Of a stretch of 6,490 nucleotides of DNA, positions 1 through 6,456 are shown one piece after another. Both the position numbers and the translations under genes were made by a program. Below the pieces are notes generated by a model that worked only from the letters and a program-made list of their open reading frames with translations, was not told where the DNA came from and ran no database searches. Positions within the stretch are counted from its first letter, which is position 1; each line of letters opens with the position of its first letter. Source of the stretch: CAZLKN01 sp964560135 (lineage in GTDB: Bacteria; Actinomycetota; JAICYB01); NCBI GenBank assembly GCA_964560135.1, contig CAZLKN010000104.1:1-6490 (forward strand), read 5' to 3'.

Positions 1-1
1 C

Positions 2-94
2 CAGGGCGGTTCAATCCGCGGCTCGGGAGGCGAGTGGCAGCGGGATCTCTCGACTGCGGTGTACCGCTCGATATGGACCGCAGCTCGCAAGTGA
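2..94 (+). CDS. C-terminal tail of an unidentified upstream gene (partial)
   Basis: Reading frame 2 is open from the window edge to a TGA at 92-94 and encodes about 30 residues. It ends in a basic, helix-like tail (WQRDLSTAVYRSIWTAARK). The TGA overlaps a GTG at 91-93 as GTGA, the same type of junction seen between later genes of this operon. That is the main reason to believe it is the end of a real coding region and not a chance open frame. The fragment is too short for me to assign a family. A deazaguanine-related partner such as GTP cyclohydrolase or a transglycosylase would fit the context, but I recognise no motif of either. Confidence 0.5.
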   Translation, partial: QGGSIRGSGGEWQRDLSTAVYRSIWTAARK

Positions 95-684
95 GCGAGG
101 TCATCCTGATCTCGGGCGGGGTGGACTCTGCTCTCCTCGCGGCATGGCAGCAGCCTGAGTGCTGCCTGTTCATCGACTACGGCCAAGTCCCAGCGAGGGG
201 TGAAGAGGCGGCTGCCCGTGGTGTGGCTTCACAGCTAGGGCTAGCGCTGGAGTGCCTACGGGTCGACTGCTCAGCGGTAGGTGCCGGTTTGCTGGCCGGC
301 GTTGAGCAAGCTTCCGGGGCGCCGTCCCCCGAGTGGTGGCCGTTCCGCAATCAGTTGCTTGTGACGCTAGGGGCTGCTTGGGCGCTGCGACGAGGGCTAG
401 CGGCGCTGACGGTGGGTTCGGTGAGTATCGATGGGCAGCGCCACGTCGACGGCCGACCCGAGTTCTACAGCAAGCTCGACGAACTGGTTTCCCTTCAGGA
501 GGGCGGCGTCCGGGTGTTCACGCCAGCCATCGAGATGACGACTGTAGAGTTGGCACAACGAATCGGCGCGGGGATGGAGCTCCTAGGGTGGACGCATTCC
601 TGCCACGTCGCCGATTGGGCGTGCGGTCGCTGCCCAGGGTGTGTCAAGCGGATCGAGGTCCTCGAAGAGCTGGGATTCGAGTGA
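91..684 (+). CDS. queC: QueC-like 7-cyano-7-deazaguanine synthase (PP-loop ATP-dependent ligase)
   Basis: Family role: cytosolic enzyme that adenylates 7-carboxy-7-deazaguanine and, with ammonia, forms the amide and then the nitrile preQ0. I start it at GTG 91 (197 aa). This GTG overlaps the preceding TGA, and the PP-loop SGGVDS then falls at residues 8-13, as in typical QueC proteins. An in-frame GTG at 34 would add 19 residues; it has a GGAGG only 3 bases away and would run through the upstream gene's tail. Other marks are DYGQ (29-32), FRNQ (85-88), and a C-terminal zinc site with Cys171, Cys178, Cys181 and Cys184 (CGRCPGC). The region equivalent to the usual YSGYPDCR signature reads DGQRHVDGRPEF here, so the enzyme is a divergent member. 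It could be a QueC-like amide-forming or conjugating paralogue. The stop overlaps the next ATG by one base. Confidence 0.88.
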   Translation: MSEVILISGGVDSALLAAWQQPECCLFIDYGQVPARGEEAAARGVASQLGLALECLRVDCSAVGAGLLAGVEQASGAPSPEWWPFRNQLLVTLGAAWALRRGLAALTVGSVSIDGQRHVDGRPEFYSKLDELVSLQEGGVRVFTPAIEMTTVELAQRIGAGMELLGWTHSCHVADWACGRCPGCVKRIEVLEELGFE

Positions 685-1538
685 TGGATGCGGAAGCAGG
701 TCTCACGGTACGCATCGACTGCGATACCGCGGTCGTTTCGCTGGATGACGGTTCCACGTCAAGGCTCAGCGGACCAGCTGTGGGAAAGATTCGTCGCTTA
801 GCGGAAAGTGCTGGTTCGCCACCTGCGGGTGTGCTCACTGCCCCCGCGTTGGCGACGCTTGCCGAGGCCCGCCGACTGCGCCCGATGCTCGCATCGAGCC
901 CGCCGGCGCTCGGTGGATGGTCTGGCTCGACTCGCCGACGGATTGAGCGCCAGACTTCGACTGTAGTAGATGAGGCGATGACAGCGAGGCGATCTATACG
1001 GCGCCTCGGGCGATGCGGCGTTGAGGACCTCGGTTCGGTGCTGTACTCCGTGGCTCGGGTAACCTGCGTGAGACCAGATCCTGGTGGGGGGCACGAGCCG
1101 CTGCGGCCTGTTCCCTCCGCGGGTGCTCGTCATCCGATAGATGTCGTCGTGGCCGCGTCCTGTGTCGACGGACTGAAGCCCGGATGGTGGCGCTTCGACC
1201 CTTGGTGCTGCGAACTCGTGAAAGTCGAGGTTCCCGTAGGAGCTGACGTCTACCTGGAGCGCCTCATTGAAGTAAATGGGGCTGAGGCGCCCGGTGCTGC
1301 GATGGTGCTGGTTGCGTCGTTTTCCCGCACGCTGGCGCGCTATCCAACGGGGTCGAGCTTAGTTTGGCGAGATGCTGGTGTAATGGCCGGGTACCTTCAC
1401 TTGTCGGCGAGTAGCCGAGGACTGGCTTCATGCATCCTGTCCCCGGTGGGCGTGGCGTTCCCTAAGCCAACCCACGACGGGATATGCGACGTAGGATGCG
1501 TCGCGGTGGGCGAGCCGCTAGATGAACCGAGCTCATGA
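684..1538 (+). CDS. SagB-type nitroreductase-fold FMN dehydrogenase
   Basis: A 284-residue protein starting at ATG 684, which shares its A with the queC stop (TGATG). The frame stays open back to 333, but that extension is a shadow of queC. Residues about 95-280 match the SagB/ThcOx branch of the nitroreductase fold. They show RRSIRR (102-107) in the usual FMN-contact position, RPVPSAGARHP (141-151) like the family's R-x-x-PS-x-GA-x-x-P motif, WWRFDP (168-173), RDAGVMAGYLHLSASSRGL (229-247), and a closing VGCVAVGEP. The first 95 residues are a separate region I do not recognise. SagB relatives are best known for FMN-dependent oxidation of azolines in peptide natural products, but no YcaO cyclodehydratase or precursor peptide is visible. 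Its place between queC and queE suggests a redox step on a deazaguanine product or conjugate, which is inference. FMN and not FAD is assumed from the fold. Confidence 0.8.
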   Translation: MDAEAGLTVRIDCDTAVVSLDDGSTSRLSGPAVGKIRRLAESAGSPPAGVLTAPALATLAEARRLRPMLASSPPALGGWSGSTRRRIERQTSTVVDEAMTARRSIRRLGRCGVEDLGSVLYSVARVTCVRPDPGGGHEPLRPVPSAGARHPIDVVVAASCVDGLKPGWWRFDPWCCELVKVEVPVGADVYLERLIEVNGAEAPGAAMVLVASFSRTLARYPTGSSLVWRDAGVMAGYLHLSASSRGLASCILSPVGVAFPKPTHDGICDVGCVAVGEPLDEPSS

Positions 1539-2197
1539 CCTCCGTCCACCCGCCCAGCCCGCGCGGCCGATATTACGTGAAATCTATCTTCCTGACACTT
1601 CAGGGAGAGGGCGTGCATGCCGGCCGTTGCGCGGTCTTTTGCCGGTTCACCGGCTGTAACCTGTGGAACGGTCATGAACGCGACCGCCTGCGGGCCGTCT
1701 GTCGGTTCTGCGATACGGACTTCGTAGGCGTCGACGGTACCGGCGGCGGAGTGTATTGGTCAGCCGACGAACTGGCCGAGGCGGTCCTAGCACAGTGGCC
1801 CTCGGAGGAGAGCAAGCCATACGTCGTTATGACCGGAGGAGAGCCGGCGCTCCAGTTGGACGCTGCACTGCTCCGGGAGTTACAACGCCGCGGGGCGTTC
1901 GTCGCGGTGGAGACGAACGGGACGAAAGCCCTCATCGAGGGCATCGACTGGATCTGTGTCAGCCCGAAGGCCGGCACTGAACTGGCTCAGCGACATGGCG
2001 ATGAGTTGAAGGTCGTGTGGCCCCAGGATGGGATGGACCTCGATGAACTCGCCCATCTGGACTTCGCGGTGCGAACGCTGCAGCCGTGTGACAGTGCTGA
2101 CTATGCTCAGAATCTTCGGGCCACGGTCGACATGTGCTTGAAGCGCCCTGCTTGGCGCCTCGGTTTGCAGATTCACAAATATGCGGGAATCCCGTGA
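1535..2197 (+). CDS. queE: 7-carboxy-7-deazaguanine synthase (radical SAM)
   Basis: Radical-SAM enzyme that rearranges 6-carboxytetrahydropterin into 7-carboxy-7-deazaguanine, using SAM, a 4Fe-4S cluster and Mg2+. The 220-residue protein is complete. LQGEG lies at residues 22-26. The cluster cysteines Cys41, Cys56 and Cys59 form the CX14CX2C pattern of QueE, not the generic CX3CX2C. TGGEP (100-104) is the SAM-binding motif. ETNG (126-129), SPKAG (143-147) and the C-terminal LQIHKYAGIP, typical of QueE, are also present. The start ATG 1535 overlaps the previous stop as ATGA, and its own stop overlaps the queD GTG as GTGA. No key residue appears to be missing. This is the clearest pathway assignment in the window together with queD. 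Confidence 0.95.
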   Translation: MTSVHPPSPRGRYYVKSIFLTLQGEGVHAGRCAVFCRFTGCNLWNGHERDRLRAVCRFCDTDFVGVDGTGGGVYWSADELAEAVLAQWPSEESKPYVVMTGGEPALQLDAALLRELQRRGAFVAVETNGTKALIEGIDWICVSPKAGTELAQRHGDELKVVWPQDGMDLDELAHLDFAVRTLQPCDSADYAQNLRATVDMCLKRPAWRLGLQIHKYAGIP

Positions 2198-2553
2198 CCT
2201 TCGAGTTAAGTCGACGGTTCACCGTCCAGGCTGCACACCGGCTTCCCAACGCTCCAGCGGGGCACCCTTGTCGGTCACTCCATGGGCACACCTTCCGCAT
2301 CGACATTGTCGTGACCGGCGAGCCGGTCGAGCCGGAGGGTTGGGTATGCGACTTTGGGGTTATCAACGAAGCGTTCGAGCCGTTGCGTGCAGAGATTGAC
2401 CACACATTCCTGAATGAGGTCGCGGGGCTCGAGAACCCCACTTGTGAACGCATCGCGGAATGGATCTGGGGACACCTCTGCTTGCGTTTACCCGGACTAA
2501 GTGCCGTGGCTGTGTCCGAGAACGATTACAGCTCAGCCACCTACCGCGGATGA
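2194..2553 (+). CDS. queD: 6-carboxy-5,6,7,8-tetrahydropterin synthase
   Basis: T-fold zinc enzyme that converts 7,8-dihydroneopterin triphosphate to 6-carboxytetrahydropterin, the substrate of QueE. I start it at GTG 2194, which overlaps the queE stop as GTGA and gives 119 residues, the usual QueD length. The longer reading from 2134 only adds sequence that overlaps queE. Zinc ligands are His15 (AAHRL) and His30/His32 (LHGHTF). The catalytic Cys26 sits in the CRSLHGH motif. IDH (68-70) and Glu109 complete the expected active-site set, and NPTCERIAEWIW (81-92) and the ending YRG are typical of the E. coli-like QueD group. It is the last gene of the operon. About 300 bases without an intact gene follow, and I see no convincing terminator there. 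Confidence 0.95.
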   Translation: MTFELSRRFTVQAAHRLPNAPAGHPCRSLHGHTFRIDIVVTGEPVEPEGWVCDFGVINEAFEPLRAEIDHTFLNEVAGLENPTCERIAEWIWGHLCLRLPGLSAVAVSENDYSSATYRG

Positions 2554-2850
2554 GCGCTCGCGCGACGCGGTCGGACCCGCCGTCCCAGTAATTCCCTCGC
2601 GTCCCTCCGAGCCGCCCGCGTTGGGACCGGTTTGATCAAGGTCGGCGCGGTCTTCCTTGGTAAGCCCCGGTACCGCCCGGGATCCGTCGCGCACTCCAAG
2701 TCATCCCCACCGGAGATCAGAGCAGTATACGTTAGTGCGCACGGGCCTGGCATACGAGGGAGTTTCGACCCATCGTCATGGATCCCGTGACACGACCATG
2801 TCCAGCCCCGGTCGGCTCCCGCCCCGACACGCTGCTGTGGACCCATCGCC
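2554..2850. other. Gene-free spacer after the deazaguanine operon
   Basis: I find no open frame with a recognisable protein and no RNA gene here. A six-base inverted pair (GTCCCA at 2582-2587, TGGGAC at 2622-2627) is separated by 34 bases and lacks a T tract, so it does not make a good terminator. The right half may be eroded N-terminal sequence of the transposase that becomes recognisable from about 2851, but I could not match it to the family in any frame. Confidence 0.5.
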
Positions 2851-3332
2851 CGCAATAGCGCCTTGGAGAAGGCGCGACGGGAGATCTGGCAGCAGCTCCG
2901 GGCCCTGCCCGACCCGGTCTTCGCCAAGTAGTTCAAAGGTGCCCGTTGGGCGCTGCTGAAGAACCCCGAGGATCTCACCGACCGTCAAGCCGCCACGCTA
3001 GCCGCCGTCAAGCGCAACGGCGGCGCCCTGTGGCGCGCCTACCAACGGAAAGAAGAACTGCGAGACGTTGACGAGTTTCTCGACCGCTGGTGCGCACGCG
3101 CTCAGCGAAGCCCGCCTAGAGCCTTTCGTCAAAGCCTCCCGCACCATCCGCGCGCACCGCGACGGGACCCTCGCCGCCATCCGACTGGGCTATCGAATGG
3201 CCGTCTTGAGGGCCTCAACGCCAAGATCCGCTTCATCCAACGCCGAGGCTACGGCTACCACTCAGCCCCCTCATCGCCATGACCTATCTCTGCTGCGGAG
3301 GAATCACCATCACCCTCCCCACAAAAAGGTGA
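2851..3332 (+). pseudogene. Decayed ISL3-family transposase, C-terminal part
   Basis: A broken reading frame can be followed across three frames. Frame 1 gives NSALEKARREIWQQLRALP (from 2854), a TAG at 2929-2931, then RWALLKNPEDLTDRQ and GGALWRAYQRKEELR. Near 3085-3115 the match moves to frame 2 (RLEPFVKASRTIRAHRDGT, LAAIRLG). Near 3188-3193 it returns to frame 1 (LSNGRLEGLNAKIRFIQRRG, YGYHSA). Near 3265-3270 it moves to frame 3 (LIAMTYLCCGGITITLP), ending at TGA 3330-3332. NGRxEGLNAKIR and the RWALLKNPE block are hallmarks of ISL3 transposases, in the C-terminal half that carries the last catalytic acidic residue (the E in EGLN). The N-terminal half is not detectable. I could not identify terminal inverted repeats or a target duplication. 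With one nonsense codon and three frame changes, this is an inactive remnant and not programmed frameshifting. Confidence 0.88.
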
Positions 3333-3511
3333 GGAGGCGTACGCCCGTTCGCATTTAGTCCAATCCATCCAAGAGATCGTCGATCTGACCGCGTATTTCA
3401 CGGTTTGAAAGCGGTCCGACCAGGGGCCCCGGACAGCCTACGACCACCGGACCCAGGGGCGGGCAGGTCCGGCGCGCATCCAGGCAGAACTGTTGGAGTG
3501 AACTATCCTTG
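3333..3511. other. Spacer between transposase remnant and next gene
   Basis: No gene recognised. A short inverted pair (GTCCG 3414-3418, CGGAC 3430-3434) encloses a GGGGCCCC palindrome, but nothing marks it as an IS end or terminator. A TATCCT at 3504-3509 could serve as a -10 box for the downstream gene, but I see no -35 element at proper spacing. Confidence 0.35.
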
Positions 3512-3527
3512 ATGGGACAGACGATTT

Positions 3528-3537
3528 AGGAGGAGAG
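3528..3537 (+). promoter_or_regulatory. Strong Shine-Dalgarno-like purine run without a start codon
   Basis: AGGAGGAGAG is a near-perfect ribosome-binding sequence, but no ATG, GTG or TTG in the downstream gene's frame follows at 5-12 bases. It directly follows a five-codon mini-ORF (ATG 3512 to TAG 3527-3529) and lies about 54 bases before the first in-frame GTG at 3588. The simplest explanation is that the purines encode an arginine-rich N-terminus (RRR) of the downstream protein and are not a real ribosome site. Confidence 0.3.
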
Positions 3538-3587
3538 CCGTCCAGACACCGCGTGGGGACACCAAACGACCGCTCGGGCCGGGGATC

Positions 3588-5222
3588 GTGTACTCCTCGG
3601 CGGCCTTGATCTCGCTCGTCCTGCTCGGGGCCGTCGCTCTGACCGTGACCCAGCCCCCGCCGCCCAGCATCGCGGAGTTCGCCCCCCAGGCTGTGGAGCA
3701 GATCGAGGACGCACCCGACGAGCAGGCCAGCGACATCGGATCCGCCGCGGGGGCCGAGGATCCCGACGATCCGGAGTCGACCCCGACCCCTCCACCCGGC
3801 GCCGAAGAGCAGGTGATCGACGTGCCCCGCGTCTACCGCTGCATCGGTGATCCGCCCCGGCAGACCGAGGACCCGCAGTCGCCGCCCTGCGTCCCGTACT
3901 GGGAGGGTGACAACGGCGGCGAGACGACCCGGGGCGTGACCGCCGACGAGATCCGGGTGGCCCTCCCGATCCTGTTCCTCGAGGACGAGGACGCGATCCG
4001 CCTCCTCGGTCGCCACTTCAACATGCGCTACCAGTTCTACGGCCGGAAGCTCCGGCTGATGTCGTACGAGCCCCGGGGCAACCTCGCCGCCCACCCCAAC
4101 CCCGAAGACGAGCAGGCGGACGCCGTGTGGGTCGACGACGAGATCGCGGCCTTCGCCTCCCTCGGCACCGGGATCCGGTACGGTGCCGAGCACCACTACC
4201 ACGAAGAGCTGGCCCGCCGGGAGATCCTCAGCGTGGGCGGGACCGGGTCGCTGCAGACCGAGGAGCGCTACCGGCGGTTCGCGCCGTACGTCTGGAGCGT
4301 CGGCACCGGGGTCGACACGATGATGCGCGGCTACGGCGAGTTCGTCTGCCGCACCCTCGCGGACCAGCCCCCCAGCTACGCGGGCCCCGACCTGGCCCAG
4401 CAGCCGGAGCGCACGTTCGGCATCCTCACGAGCCGGGCCGACGACGGGACCATCTCCGACATCGAACCGCTCCGCAGTGAGCTCGCCCGCTGCGGGGTGA
4501 CACCGGTCGAGCAGGAGCACCAGACCAGCCCCGACGACGCCCAGCGGTACCAGAACGCGCAGAATGCCACACTCTCGCTGAAGCTCGACGGCGTCACCAG
4601 CGTGCTGTGCTGGTGTCAGAACGGCGATCTGCGGGAGAGCATCATGGCGGCCGCGAGCTCGCAGGGCTACTACCCCGAGTGGGTGGTGTCCTCCTACGGA
4701 GGAAACGACCTGGACAGCTCCTTCCGTCACGATCAGGCACCGCAGGACCAGTCGGTTCGGGTGCTGGGTGCGGCCTTCCGCAACAAGTTGCTCCCCGCCG
4801 CCGACATGCCGTGGTACTGGGCCCTGAAGGAAGCCGATCCCGGGTACGGCGTCTCCAGCGGGGCCTACTACCATCTGGCCAGCCGCTACGCGCAGATGCT
4901 CGTACTCGCCTCCGGGATCCAGATGGCCGGTCCGGATCTGACGGCGGAGACCTTCGCCGAGGCGTTGTACGACACGCGGTTCCCGAACCCCGGAGCCGGC
5001 GGGCCCCCCTACTACCAGTCGCGCGTGGGATTCGAGGGCCGGCACCAGAGCTTCCTCAAGGGCGACGGCTCGATGATCTGGCACAACCGCACCGAGCGCG
5101 GCACGGTGGAACGGTCGGCTCCCGGGGCGGTGTGCTACATCGACCACGGGACCCACTACCAGAAGGGAAGCTGGCCCTCCGGCGAACAGCCCTTCTTCGA
5201 CTACGGGGGCCCCTGCCTCTGA
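3588..5222 (+). CDS. Membrane-anchored ABC-type substrate-binding-like protein (branched-chain amino-acid type)
   Basis: A 544-residue protein from GTG 3588. It has one hydrophobic segment (about residues 4-21) and then a Pro/Glu/Asp-rich linker (22-80) before an extracytoplasmic type-1 periplasmic-binding fold. The start of the domain is seen in GVTADEIRVALPI (116-128); RYGAEHHYHEELARREILSV (197-216), RTFGILTSR (275-283) and WVVSSYGGNDLDSSF (365-379) continue it. This is the pattern of Leu/Ile/Val-binding proteins, but no permease or ATPase gene is nearby, so the ligand is unknown. Cysteines at 85, 101, 254, 302, 341, 343, 516 and 543 could form disulfides. The start is doubtful: the frame is open back to 3513 and encodes a basic stretch before the membrane segment. 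Removing one G from the GGG at 3514-3516 would give an ATG at 3512 in frame, hence about 570 residues. Confidence 0.82.
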   Translation: MYSSAALISLVLLGAVALTVTQPPPPSIAEFAPQAVEQIEDAPDEQASDIGSAAGAEDPDDPESTPTPPPGAEEQVIDVPRVYRCIGDPPRQTEDPQSPPCVPYWEGDNGGETTRGVTADEIRVALPILFLEDEDAIRLLGRHFNMRYQFYGRKLRLMSYEPRGNLAAHPNPEDEQADAVWVDDEIAAFASLGTGIRYGAEHHYHEELARREILSVGGTGSLQTEERYRRFAPYVWSVGTGVDTMMRGYGEFVCRTLADQPPSYAGPDLAQQPERTFGILTSRADDGTISDIEPLRSELARCGVTPVEQEHQTSPDDAQRYQNAQNATLSLKLDGVTSVLCWCQNGDLRESIMAAASSQGYYPEWVVSSYGGNDLDSSFRHDQAPQDQSVRVLGAAFRNKLLPAADMPWYWALKEADPGYGVSSGAYYHLASRYAQMLVLASGIQMAGPDLTAETFAEALYDTRFPNPGAGGPPYYQSRVGFEGRHQSFLKGDGSMIWHNRTERGTVERSAPGAVCYIDHGTHYQKGSWPSGEQPFFDYGGPCL

Positions 5223-5241
5223 GGAGCCCGCGCCCGGGGAT

Positions 5242-6456
5242 CTATCGCCCCCGATCCGCCTCGAGGCGGACGAAGCGCGGATAGTAGAGGGAGTCGTCGG
5301 AGAAGACTCCCCCGGCGCGGTCGGCGTTGGTCGCGTAGGTCACGGCGAGATCCGCCCCCTGGAGGTGGGGATGGGCCTTACCCGCGTACACGATCGCGTC
5401 GCGCCGGGAGGCCTCCTCGGGCACGAACAGCGGCACGGGCTCCGACCAGGGACCCTCGGGTGCTCCCGCTGAGCGGGCCATGATCGTCGTCCGCGCGAGA
5501 CCGAGTAACTTCAGCACCCGCATGAACGGGTAGACCCCCCGCACCGCTTGGAGCCGCCAGACCCGCAGCACCGTCTCCAGCGCACGGATCCGGACGGCCG
5601 CCTGCACCTGCTGCATCCCGTCACCCCGGACGTGCACGCTGAACTCGGTCGCGGAGCGCCGGAGCGGCGACGCCGACCGCTCGGGATCCGCGTCCCAGCC
5701 GTCCCCGCACCACCACTCGGGGGGCCCGAGCCGGCCGGCGTGCAGGTCTGCGAGCGGCCAGCGCGCGAGGTAGGAGCGCCGTCCACGCCACGCCCCTTTC
5801 CACCGTGGCGGCCGGCCGGGTCGTCCGGGCCGCAGGGTGTGTCCGTCCTTCCAGCCGTAGGCGTACAGATGGTCGTCGCGCACGACGAGCGCCGAGCCGA
5901 GGATGACGTGGTCGTCGCCGGCGGGCGCCGACGCGGCCCGGATCCGCCAGGAGGACGGCTCGGCGTCGGGGTTGTCCACCCACACCGCGGACCATCCGTG
6001 GACCTCGAAGAGCCGCAGGTTGAGCTCCTGCTCCCAGCCGTCGATCGCACCCGGATCCGGACGGGTCGAGCGCACCCGCATGAAGAACAGCAACAGCCGG
6101 TCCCCGATCCGCACACCGTGCAGCGGCCAGACCCACGTGCCCGGCGGGGCGGGGAAGAACGACGCGGGTCCCGCCGGCCCGTCCCTCCAGTGGAACGCCA
6201 TCGATGCCGTCGCGGGGTCCAGCCCGCTCTGGAGGCCGATCGTGTTGTGGACGAAGGCCGCCTCGGCGCGTCCGGCCCCCGGCCTCAGGCCGACGAAGCT
6301 ATCGCCGAACAGCCACAGCACACGCTCCGAGCCCAGCGGGATCGAGGATGCACCGTCTCCGCCGAGCCACCGGGGGTCACTGCGGAACAACCGGTCGGGG
6401 GCGGGGCCCGGGGGGGGCCGAAGCCCCCCCGGCCGCCCCGCCGGGAGTGGCCCCAC
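5242..6456 (-). CDS. DUF4185-like beta-propeller protein, 5' end uncertain
   Basis: A 404-residue reading from GTG 6456 (minus strand) to TAG at 5244-5242. Repeated blade-like motifs suggest a DUF4185-type propeller, a glycosidase-like fold often found in exported actinobacterial proteins. They include WLGGDGASSIPL then RVLWLFGDSFVG (30-56), FVHNTIGLQSG (68-78), IGDRLLLFFMRV (117-128), DDHLYAYGWKDG (194-205), PEGPWSEPVPLF (333-344), AGKAHPHLQGADLAVTYATN (358-377) and LYYPRFVRLE (390-399). Residues about 285-322 form a basic, helix-like insert that I would not expect in a propeller. No signal peptide is visible. The frame stays open to the window edge, and the first 25 residues are Pro/Gly/Arg-rich and encoded by G/C homopolymers. 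The true start may therefore be outside the window, or be a later codon such as the TTG encoding Leu23. It converges on the binding-protein gene with a 19-base gap. Substrate and role are unknown. Confidence 0.72.
   Translation of the reverse strand: MGPLPAGRPGGLRPPPGPAPDRLFRSDPRWLGGDGASSIPLGSERVLWLFGDSFVGLRPGAGRAEAAFVHNTIGLQSGLDPATASMAFHWRDGPAGPASFFPAPPGTWVWPLHGVRIGDRLLLFFMRVRSTRPDPGAIDGWEQELNLRLFEVHGWSAVWVDNPDAEPSSWRIRAASAPAGDDHVILGSALVVRDDHLYAYGWKDGHTLRPGRPGRPPRWKGAWRGRRSYLARWPLADLHAGRLGPPEWWCGDGWDADPERSASPLRRSATEFSVHVRGDGMQQVQAAVRIRALETVLRVWRLQAVRGVYPFMRVLKLLGLARTTIMARSAGAPEGPWSEPVPLFVPEEASRRDAIVYAGKAHPHLQGADLAVTYATNADRAGGVFSDDSLYYPRFVRLEADRGR
6411..6430 (-). repeat. Perfect 8-bp G/C hairpin with a TTCG loop on the minus strand
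   Basis: Plus strand 6411-6418 (seven G then C) pairs with 6423-6430 (G then seven C) around CGAA. Read on the minus strand the loop is TTCG, the most stable RNA tetraloop class. It falls in the Pro/Gly-rich start of the DUF4185-like reading frame. No T tract follows in either direction, so it is not a standard intrinsic terminator. Confidence 0.6.

Noticed and set aside
5..17. GCGG-TTCAAT-CCGC, which looks like a tRNA T-arm
   Set aside because: The T-stem cannot extend to five pairs around a seven-base loop, no acceptor stem or CCA follows, and the stretch lies inside an open coding frame.
333..683. In-frame extension of the SagB-like gene upstream into queC
   Set aside because: The extension is Arg-rich out-of-frame queC sequence. 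The ATG at 684 gives a stop/start overlap matching the other junctions.
2134..2193. Earlier ATG start for queD
   Set aside because: The added 20 residues overlap the conserved queE C-terminus, while GTG 2194 gives the standard QueD length and a GTGA junction.
2541..2978. 145-codon minus-strand open frame
   Set aside because: It overlaps the end of queD and the transposase remnant and shows no protein motif.
3438..5156. 572-codon open frame on the minus strand opposite the binding-protein gene
   Set aside because: It is a G+C-driven antisense shadow rich in Val/Gly/Arg/Pro with no recognisable motif, and the plus-strand protein has clear family features across the same span.
5235..5257. Possible bidirectional terminator between the convergent genes (CGGGG/CCCCG, alternatively GGATC/GATCC)
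   Set aside because: Stems are only five pairs with long loops, are mutually exclusive, and lack a T tract on either strand.
4127..5284. Plus-strand frames rich in Arg/Gly overlapping the binding-protein gene
   Set aside because: They are frame-shifted shadows of the same high-G+C coding sequence.
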